A stretch of DNA of 51,887 nucleotides from Circinella minor (GCA_016758965.1 JAEPRB010000264.1:1-51887), one strand, 5' to 3'. Counted from the first letter of the stretch, positions 22,920 through 34,134 are shown. The notes: a model not told the origin generated them from the letters alone. A program made the numbers and translations.

Positions 22920-23710
22920 AATATTTTATGATAGGTGATATTTCTTGTAATAAGGCGATGACCTTGCCTATCCTAATCAGCCATTATAAACAAATTTCTG
23001 TAGTTTATAACGCGTGAAAATGCTGATCATGCGAAAAACATTTGATTAGGAAGATAAACACCGACATATGTTAATGATTGACCTTGCGATTGATTTATAC
23101 TAAGACAGAAAGTAAGTTTAAGTGGAAATTATTCTCGAGATTTACTTCACATGGTAACCCAAAAGATTGTGAAGAGCTGATAAGTTTAATACACGTTGTA
23201 GATGGACACGATTGTCAGCATAAATTCCACTTGTAATTCTGGCCCATATGAAGTGTGAATGCAGGTTTCCAGAAATTAATTTTGTTTCGTTACAAAGGCC
23301 TTCTGCTGGATTCAAGAATAACAGGCTGGTTAAATTTTGGATGGAGCCAATGGAGTGAAAATCCGATTAAATTTAAGCAAAATATAAAAAAAAGTAGCTA
23401 TACTGAATAGATAACATATAATATAATGGAAACGTAGAAAATTAACTTGCAAATGTTCGCATGAATTACGAAAGCTACTCTTTTCAACAGATGTGTGTTA
23501 ACTACATAGAATAGACAATGTGTTATTTTAAAAAGTCGGCAGAAATTTGTTTGGTATATTCTTCATTACGTAGGATTTGTATCTGGACTCATAGAATTCG
23601 CGACATTTAACCTGAAAATCAGTCATTGGCGACACTATTAATATAATCGACCATAGCAGTTCTTGCTGAAAATATTGTCCTTCGGCCAAAATATTGTAGA
23701 TTAACTGTTA
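22920..23710 (-). pseudogene. Helitron Rep/helicase C-terminal relic
   Basis: Minus-strand frames contain the C-terminal blocks of a Pif1-family Helitron helicase, in order: SARTAMVDYINSVAND (near 23690-23640), LNPAEGLCNETKLISGNLHS (near 23320-23250) with RITSGIYADNRV, and INQSQGQSLTYVGVYLPNQM (near 23100-23035) with SAFSRVINYRNLF and TRNITYHKI. These match the conserved LNPAEGLCNG and INKSQGQT..VG.YLP motifs of Helitrons. The blocks are in different frames with several stops, so the gene is dead. The Rep (rolling-circle) domain and the helicase N-terminus are not visible. The candidate 3' terminus lies downstream at 22296. Confidence 0.85.
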
Positions 23711-24309
23711 TATTGCTATCCCTTTGAGTTTATGTTTCATTCTCTCATATAACAACGTTGCTGATCAAGAACAAAAGTATAGTCCGAAGTTACGGAGTGA
23801 AACTCATTACGAATCCGATGTCCAATGATCATATAGAAAATCATAGTTGTGAAAAAAACTTTTTACTATGATAAAAAAAACACAAATATGGGTCTGGAGA
23901 GATACACATAATATATTTTTGCATAAAAATTAAGATATAAACAAAGCCGCACGTTGCCTTTCGATTGATGGTAAAATCACTGCAATTTTCATAGTAGCAA
24001 TAGGTTGAAACAAAAACCCTTTCCGCAGACAACTTTTTTATATTAATCTCCAGCAACCAATGTTTTTATATCGGAATAGCTGACAATTAGCTTTAAAATA
24101 CAGTGAGCAAATGAAAAGCAAAAAAATAGGAATTGAAAGGCAGAGTATCTTACAAAAAAGGAAATTTCCGAAAGTTCAACTATATTAATATTCTAGTTTT
24201 TGGATTTGGATTTGGATATTAATATTCTAGTTTTTGGATAAGAATAAATATTTAGTGGATAATTATCAAAAGCACAAATAATGATAATGAAAGCACCGCA
24301 TAATCACTA
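23711..24309. other. Non-coding sequence with a 34-bp-period duplication
   Basis: No gene is recognised. The 24-base segment at 24182-24205 is repeated at 24216-24239, linked by TTGGAT units. Further decayed Helitron sequence may be present. Confidence 0.45.
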
Positions 24310-24472
24310 ACGCAAAATCATTGGGGCAAAATCAATAACGCAAATTTATTCCCCAGACAACGCAAAATCTTTTATGTGTAGCGCAAAAAAATTAATATGG
24401 AAACGCAAAATTTCATTCTCACTGACGCAAAATCATTTCTCCTTGGCGCAAATAATTTAGAAAAAACCTGTA
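24310..24472 (-). repeat. Edge repeat copy B with iterated GCAAAAT words
   Basis: This longer copy contains eight spaced words of the type (A/G)CGCAAAAT, often followed by CATT (near 24311, 24326, 24339, 24360, 24381, 24403, 24425 and 24446). Its last 91 bases (24382-24472) are the reverse complement of 7384-7474. Clustered subterminal words are typical of transposase-binding sites at the ends of DNA transposons such as hAT, CACTA and MULE elements. The outer end reads AAAAAACCTGTA on the plus strand. The superfamily is not determined. Confidence 0.75.
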
Positions 24473-25151
24473 ATTGTAAAATGATTTAAGAAGAATCAAA
24501 AACACTCAAACAATAAAGAACAAATAATAAAACTAAATATATAATGGTTCTTCTTTTCACACTATTATTATGTCTATAAAAAGCTAGTCTCTTGTCGTAA
24601 ACTGTTATTATTCATCCCTGAGGGAATAAATAATTATTTCTTTTATGCTTCACTTTTAGAAAGTATGAGGCAATCCGAAGACAGTTCTCGGACATACCGG
24701 CACCAGCTCAATCGCCCACACCCAACACAAAATGACGACATTCCGAGAAATATTCTTCTAACTTAACTTTTTTCTTTGTTCCACTGTTGACATTAAAAAA
24801 AATGGATTATACTAGCCTGGAAAAGATAGGATTTATTATAAACAATACATATGCAATGTGATATATCTCCAACCGTTTGGCTCCAATGTATATGTGTATA
24901 TAAAAAGAATATTAACTAAAGTATACATTTACTGGCACCTGTGAATATAAACCTGATTCTACACAGCTTATTGCAGTTGCTATGAAAAATATAACTGTTG
25001 GGCTACCTTTTAAGCATCTTCTGGATTCAGTAGTATATGTAACTACCATAATTTAATAGTCTACAATAATAAACGAAATACATTGACAGGTTCACAGCCT
25101 GATATTTAATTAAGTATTGATTTTGCAGCACCGAAAAAAAACGTGTTCATT
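24473..25151. other. Upstream region of ARL2
   Basis: Non-coding, AT-rich. It contains no recognised RNA gene and probably includes the ARL2 promoter and 5' untranslated region. The sequence just before the ATG is A-rich (GAAAAAAAACG). Confidence 0.5.
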
Positions 25152-26037
25152 ATGGGCTTGTTAACTATTTTGAAGAAAATAAGAACAAAAGAAAAAGAGA
25201 TTCGAATCTTGATGCTGTAAGTCCCTTCCTCTTCATTATCATCATGGTCGCCCTTCTTTCTTTTTTTCTATGTGTCGGTGTTGATGTCCATCAACTTATA
25301 TGTTAATAAATAAATAACTAGTGGTTTGGACAATGCCGGGAAAACAACCATTTTAAAGCGTATCAATGGTGAACCGATCGACACAATCTCTCCAACTTTG
25401 GGATTCAACATTAAAACACTACAACATGATATGTATGATATTTATCTTCTTTATCTTTTATTTTTGGAACGAGTGATAATTGGTCTGACAACACATATAT
25501 AGGTACAAATTAAATATATGGGATGTAGGCGGGCAAAAATCGATCCGATCTTACTGGCGTAACTATTTTGAACAAACCGATGCGTTGGTTTGGGTTGTTG
25601 ATTCAGCTGATAGACTACGTCTACAGGATTGTAAAAAAGAACTGTTACAGTTATTACAAGAAGAGGTAAAATAAACAATAGTTCGTTTAATGGTGCAGAT
25701 AGGTATATAGTTAATTTATGTACGGTATATATAGAGATTAGCAGGAGCAACCTTACTTGTATTCGCCAATAAACAAGATTTAGCAGGTGCTCTTTCTGAA
25801 CAAGAGTTACGAGATGTAAGTTCCTGTGCATACAGCTAATCCCGGGCGAAAAAAAAATATAGAAAATAAATGATAAACTGATAAATTAACTTGAATAAAT
25901 AGGCTTTAGAGCTCGATAATATCAAAAGTCATCATTGGGCTATTCAAACATGCAGTGCTGTTACAGGGGAAAACTTATTAAAAGGAATGGATTGGGTTGT
26001 AAATGATGTAGCTTCAAGGATATATATGCTCGAATAA
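25152..26037 (+). CDS. arl2: ARL2 small GTPase (Alp41/Cin4 type)
   Basis: ARL2 is an Arf-like GTPase that acts with tubulin cofactors in alpha/beta-tubulin folding and microtubule assembly (Alp41 in fission yeast, Cin4 in budding yeast). Five exons, 25152-25216, 25322-25432, 25503-25665, 25735-25815 and 25903-26037, give 184 residues, exactly the length of human ARL2. All GTPase boxes are present: P-loop GLDNAGKT, switch I Thr in [22 protein letters not shown] and [17 protein letters not shown] at the start (myristoylation-type Gly2) and [19 protein letters not shown] near the end are ARL2-specific. Junctions are GT-AG and in phase. It is convergent with the gamma-lyase gene, with 164 bp between stop codons. 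Confidence 0.97.
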
Positions 26038-26201
26038 ATAAACAGGCAAATAAAAACTGATTTGTTTTTGTTTTGCAGTTTTCGTCTATGCACAAATCTT
26101 TATTATGATAATTTATTATTGTATGAGAAAGAAATAACTATTAATTACAGAAGAAGAGAAGAGTGAGGAGTTGCGAGGTATTTTGTTAATGAGGTGATTG
26201 C

Positions 26202-27609
26202 TTAGTATGCAAACTTCAAGGCAATATCAAGATCTTGAATAAGATCATTTTGGTTTTCAATACCAATAGATACACGGACCAAAGTATCAGTAATACCCAA
26301 AGCAGCACGCTGTTCAGGGCTCAAACTGGCGTGGGTCATAACGGCAGGTACTTCAATAAGAGATTCAACACCACCCAATGATTCAGCCAATGTGATAATA
26401 TTGAGTTTGCCAAGGAATTTGTTCACATTATCTAAAGTACCATCCATACGGAAGGAAACCATACCACCGAAACCCGTCTGTTGTGTCTTGGCCAATGCAT
26501 GTTGAGGATGAGATTCCAAACCAGGGTAGATAACTTCAGTTACCTTAGCATGTGTTTCCAAAAAGCGTGCAACGGCCAATGCATTTTCTTCATGACGTTG
26601 CATACGGACTTCCAAGGTCATGATACCACGACGAGCAAGGTAACAATCAAAAGCAGAGGGAACGGCGCCCAAAGAGTTTTGAAGGAAAGTCAACTTTTCG
26701 TGGATTTCGTCGCTATTAGTAACAGCAACACCCATGACAACATCAGAATGGCCGTTGATATACTTGGTAACGGAATGAACCACAATATCAGCACCCAACA
26801 ACAAGGGGTTTTGGAAATAAGGACTCATGAAGGTGTTATCAACAACGAGCAAAGCACCATGAGCATGAGTATATTCAGCAATAGCCTTGATGTCAGCGAG
26901 ACGTAAGGTAGGGTTGGTCGGTGACTCAATCCAGACAAGCTTTACAAAAAAAACAAAAAGGTTTCAGCCACCAGTGTACCAAATAATCCCATCACGTCAT
27001 TACTTCATGCTTTTGCAAATCACAAATAATTAGCCCCTTGATTATTCTCTTTACCTTTGTATTGGGTTTCAAAGCTTCCTTAATAGAAGCAGCTTCCTTC
27101 AAATCAACAAAGCTAGTTTCAATACCATTAACAGGTGCAACCTTGGTAAAATACCGATATGTACCACCATAAACGTCGTTGACGGATAATACATGAGAGC
27201 CAGCACCAACCATGCTCAAGACAGTAGCTGTAACTGAAGACCCAGAAGAAAACGCAACACCATGTTTACCTTTTTCTAGAGATGCAACAGCAGTTTCAAA
27301 GTTGACTCTTGTTGGGTTACCAGAGCGCGAATAATCGAAACCCTTAATGATACAATAAAAAGAAATAAAGGGGCACGTTTAGTCGTGGGAAAAATTTTTC
27401 TTTTGCCAAATGTATAGGGGCGGAGCTTGTTATTTTGATAGTGTAGAAAATCAAAAATGTAATAATACCTTATGTACACCAGCAGCAGATTGCTTAAAAG
27501 TAGTCGATAAAGAAAGAGGAGGAATAACAGCACCAGTGGTAGGATCAGGTTCCTGACCAGCATGGATGGCACGAGTACCAAAACCGTTATTATCGTAGTT
27601 ATGAGCCAT
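26202..27609 (-). CDS. CYS3: Cystathionine gamma-lyase
   Basis: A PLP enzyme of the Cys/Met metabolism family that splits cystathionine to cysteine, 2-oxobutanoate and ammonia in reverse transsulfuration in the cytosol. Three exons, 27609-27469, 27342-27055 and 26939-26202, encode 388 residues, the normal family length. The start MAHNYDNNGFGTRAIHAGQE, the YSRSGNPTR substrate-binding segment, DVYGGTYRYF, VVDNTFMSPYFQNPL and the PLP lysine in HSVTKYINGHSD (about Lys202) are all intact, as are SLGGVESL and THASL at the C-terminal end. SRSGNPTR and NTFMSPYFQ favour gamma-lyase over cystathionine gamma-synthase or beta-lyase. It is divergent from TSR4 with only 201 bp between ATGs. Donors and acceptors are GT-AG. 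Confidence 0.95.
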
Positions 27610-27810
27610 TTTTAATTAATAGAAAAAAAGTCAATAATAAAAAGTTGAAAAGATAAGAGAAGTAGTTGATTGTATGGAGAAAGTGAAAGACAAACTAATT
27701 AAACATTGTATTCCGACTTACCGAATTTATACTCTTCTGTCCTGCAGCAAAATCTGTGGCTTAAAGTTCAGCATTCTTTTTTTTTCCTTTTTCTATAATA
27801 TCTATAAGAA
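27610..27810. promoter_or_regulatory. Bidirectional promoter region, CYS3 / TSR4
   Basis: The 201-bp gap between two divergent start codons must contain both core promoters and 5' untranslated regions. Pyrimidine-rich tracts run toward each ATG (CTTTTTTTTTTCC near 27776 for TSR4). No specific factor site is claimed. Confidence 0.6.
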
Positions 27811-29340
27811 ATGAGCAAATCGATTAGTAATAAGGGCAAGGGAAAAAATAATAAAAAGAAACCTACTAAAGATCCTATTCTTCTTGGATTTCCAGATGGT
27901 TCCATTGAATCTGACCAAGATACTGATCCCTTTTCAACTAAAATTGGTGGTGTGCCAGTAAGTAATAGTAATAGTTGTGTTTAGTAACAATAGTATATAT
28001 TTCTTGGAATACTAAATAATAAAAATAATAGGTCTGGCTTCAATCGGATTTCGCTCCACCTTCAGAATATTTGAAATGTGGTATTTGTAAGCAAGCCATG
28101 TATTTGTTGTTTCAAGGCTACGTGCCACTTCCAAACTCAATATATCATCGCGTTATCTATGTTTGGGCGTGTAACAGACGTTTATGTATGCGGAAGGAAG
28201 GGAGGTAAAGCACCTATTATGGTATAGTGATATATTATACTCGCAGCAGTATATCTTACTAATACAAAAATGACACGCATATTGTATAGCTTTTCAGTAG
28301 TTAGATCCCATTTAGTGGATCCAGAATATTTAGCTGCTCACCGGAGGAAAGAGGAAGAAAAGCGTAAAAAGGAAGAACAAAAGCTCGAACAACAAAAACT
28401 TGCCGCACAACCTTTTGGTGGTGCAGGTTTTCAGGTAAGTTGTGTTTTTTCTTTTGTTTTTACTTGTTGGGATTCGAAACTACTCAAAAATTGAACCAGT
28501 AACTCAATGGATATATCGGATAATATACAGTTAGGGGATCTTTGGGGTTCATCGAATACACCTAGTTTTTCAGCAGCTGCATCAAATGCAATCACAGCAA
28601 CATCATCAACAACAACAACAAAGGATGAAAAACCAACATCCACAACTACGGATACATTGACGACATCTCTTGAAAATATGACATTGAATACCAAAACTTT
28701 CATACCATCATCATCATCGAACGATAACAACAAAGACAGCGACGTTCCAATTGTAAACTTTCCAGGAGAATATCTTTGGATCACGGAAGAAGATTTAAAT
28801 AACTACGATGCAATGGGAATTGATATGGAGCGATATCAACAATATATAGATTTACAAAACACATTACTTGAAGCACCTGATGAAATGATGGAAGAAGATG
28901 GAAGTACATGGGGTGGAGAATCTTATGAAAAACAGCAGTTACCTAGAGGTGTTGATAAACAATTTAAAAGATTTGCTGAGCGAGTTCAGTTACAACCTAG
29001 TCAATGTGTACGGTATCAATGGGGAGGTATACCATTACTATATCATCAACTTCAACAACATCAACAAGAACCATCTTTAGGGGGACATTGTTCCCAATGT
29101 GGTAGTCCACGTGTATTTGAATTGCAATTAATGCCCAACATTTTATCACTTTTACCAACATCAGACTATGCGTCAGCACAATTAGAAGATAACAATAAGA
29201 AGAATGCCAATAGCTGGGATATTGGCATGGAATTTGGTACTGTTCTTGTTTTTGTTTGTGAAAATGATTGTCATTCGGTAGATATTGAACAACCATATTA
29301 CATCAAAGAACACGTTCTTGTCCAATACGAGTTAGATTAA
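27811..29340 (+). CDS. TSR4: TSR4/PDCD2-family 40S ribosome biogenesis factor
   Basis: TSR4 and its animal relatives PDCD2/PDCD2L are dedicated chaperones of ribosomal protein uS5 (Rps2) needed for 40S maturation. Four exons, 27811-27957, 28032-28204, 28290-28434 and 28531-29340, encode 424 residues. The N-terminal part has LGFPDG, KIGGVPVWL and the Cys pairs CGICKQ and CNRRLC. EGSFSVVRS is assembled across an intron. A low-complexity Ser/Thr/Glu linker follows, then the PDCD2 C-terminal domain with VRYQWGGIPL, CSQCGSPRVFELQLMP, MEFGTVLVFVCENDC and YIKEHVLVQYE. All frames join in phase. It is convergent with CNOT9, with 400 bp between stops. Confidence 0.93.
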
Positions 29341-29740
29341 AAAAAGTAACAACAGTCGTAAGAGTGGTAAAAAGTTAAAAAAATGTATATAGTATATTTA
29401 TGTAACAATTTTCTTTATCATCTTGAAAATACACAATGAAAAGTTGGCAGGCTTTTTTATCTGTTAATATATTCTAAAATAATTATGTAATCAGATCAAT
29501 GTTAATTGGGGTTGTTATGGTATATAATAATTAATCAAATAAATAATATTATTTTATTACCTTGCCTATGACCGTAAAAAGAAAAAGAATGATGTTCATA
29601 TATTTGCAAATGGGGTGTTATGTTTTTTTTTGTTATATAAAAAATGAAATTATATGTAATTGAGAAGCTGTTGTAGTTATGGTTGTTATGGTTATAATAG
29701 TAGCTTGTTGTTGTTGCTATTGCTGATGATATTTCTTCTT
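29341..29740. other. Convergent 3' region, TSR4 / CNOT9
   Basis: AT-rich gap between two convergent stop codons. It will hold both 3' untranslated regions and polyadenylation sites. No other gene is visible. Confidence 0.5.
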
Positions 29741-31461
29741 TTAGTTCATTGAACCATCTGATAGATTGATCAACAATTGCCCTAAGCACCGCCGGGTTGC
29801 TCCATCATCCTTTAGTACAGCATGAAAAGTTGTATCCCGTAATGGTTCAGGCAAACACTGACGTAACGCTTCTCGTGCTCTAAATAATAGAAAGACATAA
29901 TTCAATTAGTAACATTTACAATATAATACTTCTTTTAAGCATATATTAAGAGCTTTTTTTTTTACCTTGGATTATCAGAAAGCCTTAAGTAGCAACGAAT
30001 AACATGCTTCAATAATCTAATAGCCTGTGTTTCGACGAGTTGATTTACCATGGTATGTAAAACTGTTGCAACCGCATAGAATCTTTCATATGTTTGACAA
30101 ATGTAATACTAAAAAAAGAAGAGAAAGAATAAATTAGTATTTATGTATATATACAAAAGAGGTAGAAACAGCCATAATAGGTGTGAGTGACACACAAACA
30201 CTTACTAATCCAGTTTCATCCAACAAAATCTTTTGTACAATGAAAATTGCAACTGTTTTTGATAATTCACTTCCTGTTTCCATGATTCGAAGACATAAAG
30301 GAATAATTTCAGTTGACAACAAGAAACTGATTACTTCAGGATTATCATTCTATATATATGTATAATGAGAAATAAAAATATATAAGTAAACAGACGCTTT
30401 TGAGCTCCATAAGCTCTTAAAAACAACTTATTACCTTGACCAATGCACCAATGACGCCAAGACTAGTTAAACGTAAGTATTCAAAAGGTCGTGTTTTGCT
30501 AGTCGTGTTAAGGAATGGATATAAATAGAGAGGTATATGAGCTATATTTATGCAAATAATGATAATGATAATAACAAAGATGAGATTAATAATCATAAAA
30601 AAATTATCTACATACGAACTCCCTAATAAAAACCATATCGTATTTATGTAATAATATACCATGTAAGAACAATGTACGAGTCTCGTTATGATTCGCAACA
30701 CACTGCAAAAGCGCCAGCGCATTGCATACTCGATTCGAAGTGACACCGTTCAAGGTTGGGGGAGTCAACATGGGATAAACCGAAACAATTTCTTGTAGGA
30801 GAACAGACATGACACCTTTAAAACGTATACAAAAAACATGTGTTGGTTAAATATAGGAGGAAGTAACCCTTCACAAATAGGAACAGACCTATTTCAGACA
30901 AAAAGTCGCTCCTCAAATAAATAGAAAAGAATCTAAATTACCATAAGAATACCAAAGGACAAGTGCAAGATCTTCATACTGTTCGCGTTTCTTACTGAGA
31001 TCAAGAAGCGCTTGTTCTCGAAGTGATGGATTCAATAGCTCGAGAACTAAAGTATAAATCTTTTCTTCATCGAGTTGTGCTAATTTTTGTTGCACTTGGT
31101 GATCTTGTTGTAAAAACGGGAAGTTCATTGAAGTATTACCACTGGTCATTGCATTTTGAGCTGCTGCTGCTGCTGCTGCTGCTGCTGGATTACTATTCAT
31201 AAGAGCAGAATAAGCTGCAAAAGGATCACCACCTCCTGCTGTTACGGGAGCTTGACGTTGTTGCTGATGGGCAACGGCTGCTGCTACTGCGGCTGCTTGC
31301 TGCTGTTGCTGTTGATTACCACCTAAAGCTGAGTATTGTTGTGACAAAGCATTGGCGCCAGCGCCAGCCGATTGCAATACTGCTGCAAGTGGATTAGGCG
31401 TTGCTCCACCTGACAATGAAGGTTGCTGAAGGTATTGATGGTATTGAGAATTCGGGTGCAT
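29741..31461 (-). CDS. RCD1: CNOT9/Rcd1 subunit of CCR4-NOT, with one-base frameshift
   Basis: CNOT9 (Caf40/Rcd1) is the armadillo-repeat subunit of the CCR4-NOT deadenylase and recruits repressors to mRNA. Six exons: 31461-30942, 30815-30660, 30541-30435, 30349-30206, 30107-29966 and 29879-29741, about 402 residues. The first 120 or so residues are a Gln/Ala-rich extension coded partly by a (GCT/CAG)n run, absent from the roughly 299-residue human protein. The rest follows CNOT9 closely: [86 protein letters not shown]. In exon 5 one base is missing between YAVATV and [10 protein letters not shown] (about 30059-30063, a TTT run), breaking the frame while both sides stay conserved. A sequence or assembly error is the simplest reading for an otherwise clean gene. 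Confidence 0.93.
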
Positions 31462-32569
31462 AGAGTGTTTTTTTTTTCGTTCTTTCTTCCTTTTTGGTTA
31501 AGTGTCCACGTTATTAAAAGAGAAAAAGATGGTTGAGTTGAGGAGAGAGGTTTGAGCTAGAATGCAATTTCCCTTTCGGAGCTAAACTTGGCCGTGACAG
31601 GTTGGTTCTATTGATACAACCATGGGTAATTGATTATAATGAATATTGTATTGCAGTGATATACATTTATTTCTTACTTCATAACAAATACTTTTTCTAG
31701 AATATACTTAGTATTTTGTTTAAAACATTAATGTTTCTTTATGTCGATTATGCTAGATCAAGTAGTGCGATGAATTTATAATCGACCACAGGAAAAAGGT
31801 GGACGACTGTCTTTTTAGAGCTGAAATAAAATAAAAATAACAAACATTTGTGTAGGTATGATAAATAGTAATGCTTTCTTCCCACTAACTGATTTTCTAA
31901 ATAAGTTTATTTAATAATACTGACAATGGGTTTCATGTCCAAATAGAGGGATTAAGAAAATAGGAAATGATGGATTTCAAGTTGTGACTAAAACGTTTTT
32001 ATGACATTCCCACAGCAGCGCATCATTTAATGATCATATACCTTCCAAAAATAAATTTGGAAAAGCACGCCCACGCACATATACAGCTAATCTTTGCATA
32101 GGCCTATAATTACGTGTATTTTAAAGAGTAGTAATTGATTCGTACATATTACCATATATCATGCAATAAGACCCCCAGACAATATTAGTAAAAAAACGTT
32201 TGTACAGTGATATGATTTGTATAACTGCTTCACTCACACTCCTATATATATATATAGCATAATAGAGATATAAATTAATCCCAGAACTGCTTTTATAGAT
32301 AAAATGTGCTGTCTTCTTGTTTGCCCACTTGAATGATATGTTAGAACTGATTATATAACAGTAATGTGAGCCTACTAGATAGTCCAGGACCCTCGGCATC
32401 TTACCTACGTACCATATTGATGGGACCAGAATCAGTAGGAGATGAAGGCTTATTTACGTGGCATAATAGTTAATACTTTATATGGTATCCACAAAGATAG
32501 AAATATACATCAAAATCAACTGATAGCATATTTCAAATTTCAAAAATAATCATTGAAACTCTCCTGAGA
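31462..32569. other. Upstream of CNOT9, AT-rich, no gene
   Basis: This contains the CNOT9 promoter (a run of A on the plus strand just before the ATG) and AT-rich sequence with no recognisable gene. It may include one flank of the MULE relic. Confidence 0.45.
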
Positions 32570-33790
32570 AGGTATCGGATGAAAAAACTCGTGTATAGCA
32601 AATAAAACATCCAAAATATTGGCAGTTATACACCGGTAGGTAGCCCTCCAAAAAAAATCTTTGCAGGGCCGGACATGATAATAATGTTGAATCGTGTTTT
32701 AATAATTTTAGTAAAATTCTGCTATGTACTTTCGTCGCGTTAGACATTCTCTTCTAGTGCATGTGTAGAAAGCTAGCGTCTAGAACTGAAATCAAAGAAC
32801 TTTCACAAGTAGTCAATAATATATGGTACAACATGGAATATCATAATGGGTTTTGATACTACATCTTCATCAATGATCAATATTTAGAATATTGCGATGC
32901 GTGAACTCTCTATAAATGACATAAAATTCAACTTTGGATGCTTTGCACTTTATGTAATTGAGCTAATTGTTGTTTCTGGTCAGGAGAAAGATAAGGATAA
33001 CCATCAAAAAATACTTTATCCAATTGTTTTCCATGCTAAAATTCTGTTTATAATGTACGTAATAAAAAAATTAGCATTAATATACATATACGATATTGGG
33101 TTATGTATTTCTACTTACTTTTAGTCTGATGTAACGTCCATCTACTTGATCAAAAGTAGAGTGCAACAGCCTGCCACTCAATGTTTGGATTCGTCTTTTC
33201 AAGCTACGTACCATGTGCTCCTTCAACTCGATCCGTAATATTATTCCCAAAATGTCTAACATTATGCAATATTTCGGCCTACGCACTTTTCACAAACCTC
33301 TAGTATTTTATATTGTTTTAAAAAATATACGTATAAGAAAAACTAATGTGAAATAACTTATTATAGCATTGCGGTTTTACTTATCTAAATATTTGATAAC
33401 CTCTGGCTTTTTTAACTTCTGGGCTATCTCTTTGTATTTGGCGAATGCTTTTGTCTCACGTTTTCATCCGTAACAGCACATACTGTATGTTCGAGAGGTT
33501 GTCATTATATTTATCAGTCATAAAAAAGGTGAAATATTTCATAAACTTTCACAGCCATTATTCTTAATATGAAATTATAAGGATGTAAAATTTGCATAAT
33601 AACTCTTTTAAACCAGGAAAAGCTTATCTTACGCAGGCTTTTGCAAAAAAATCTGCACTATCACTAACAAAGCTTTTAGGAGGAAAAGGCTGGACTGATG
33701 GGTAGCCTAAGCCTCAAAGTTTTTCAATAACCCAGGCATAATTCTTGTTTGTTTCCCGAGATACCCATCCATTGGCGAACAGTGACAAAT
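32570..33790 (-). pseudogene. MULE (Mutator-like) transposase relic
   Basis: Minus-strand reading gives pieces of a MULE/FAR1-type transposase in the right order. FANGWVSRETNKNYAWVIEKL (near 33784-33722) and SDSADFFAKAC lie in the DDE core. HFGNNITDRVEGAH (33254-33213) matches the conserved HFGN..TSRVEGAH block downstream of the core. NWIKYF and later basic segments follow. Frames change and stops interrupt throughout, including directly after RVEGAHGT. Terminal inverted repeats were not found by eye. The relic sits in the shared upstream space of the divergent genes CNOT9 and DML1. Confidence 0.75.
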
Positions 33791-34134
33791 AAAAAAAAAT
33801 GTTGCTATTAGTATAAGGAAAATGCTACTTATTCAAGAGACGCATGTCTCCAATTTCTTTTATCGTTTGTTTTACCTTACAGTGCTATTACTACGACTAC
33901 TATTATTATTTCCTAAGATTTACTCTTCATTATATAAGCCTTTGCGATTCATGTATATCTTAGTATTTGAGCTCATATCCATATGGTAGAACCTTCCAAA
34001 TGTGTGAGCAAAGTCTTTCTTTCGGACTTTTGGATGCTGATGCGATAGGGTGGGTCCAAATAGGCCCGTTAAAAAATTGAAGCAGCTGTCTCTGCCTTGA
34101 TACTTTTACACTTTTTGGTCTTGTTCTTCTAGGA
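33791..34134. other. Upstream region of DML1
   Basis: Non-coding; it ends in the pyrimidine-rich TTGTTCTTCTAGGA just before the DML1 ATG. An untranslated first exon with the acceptor TTCTAG at 34132 is possible, but I cannot place its donor. Confidence 0.4.

Noticed and set aside
24382..24472. Edge repeat as the Helitron 5' terminus
   Set aside because: Helitron 5' ends start with TC after a host A. The repeat boundary is TACAGG in both copies, with unrelated flanks.
28431..28784. Minus-strand Val/Asp-rich frame in TSR4
   Set aside because: It mirrors the Ser/Thr-rich linker of TSR4 exon 4 and has no independent support.
30055..30066. Programmed frameshifting in CNOT9
   Set aside because: No slippery site or stem-loop is apparent and CNOT9 is not known to need frameshifting. 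A base-calling error or indel is simpler.
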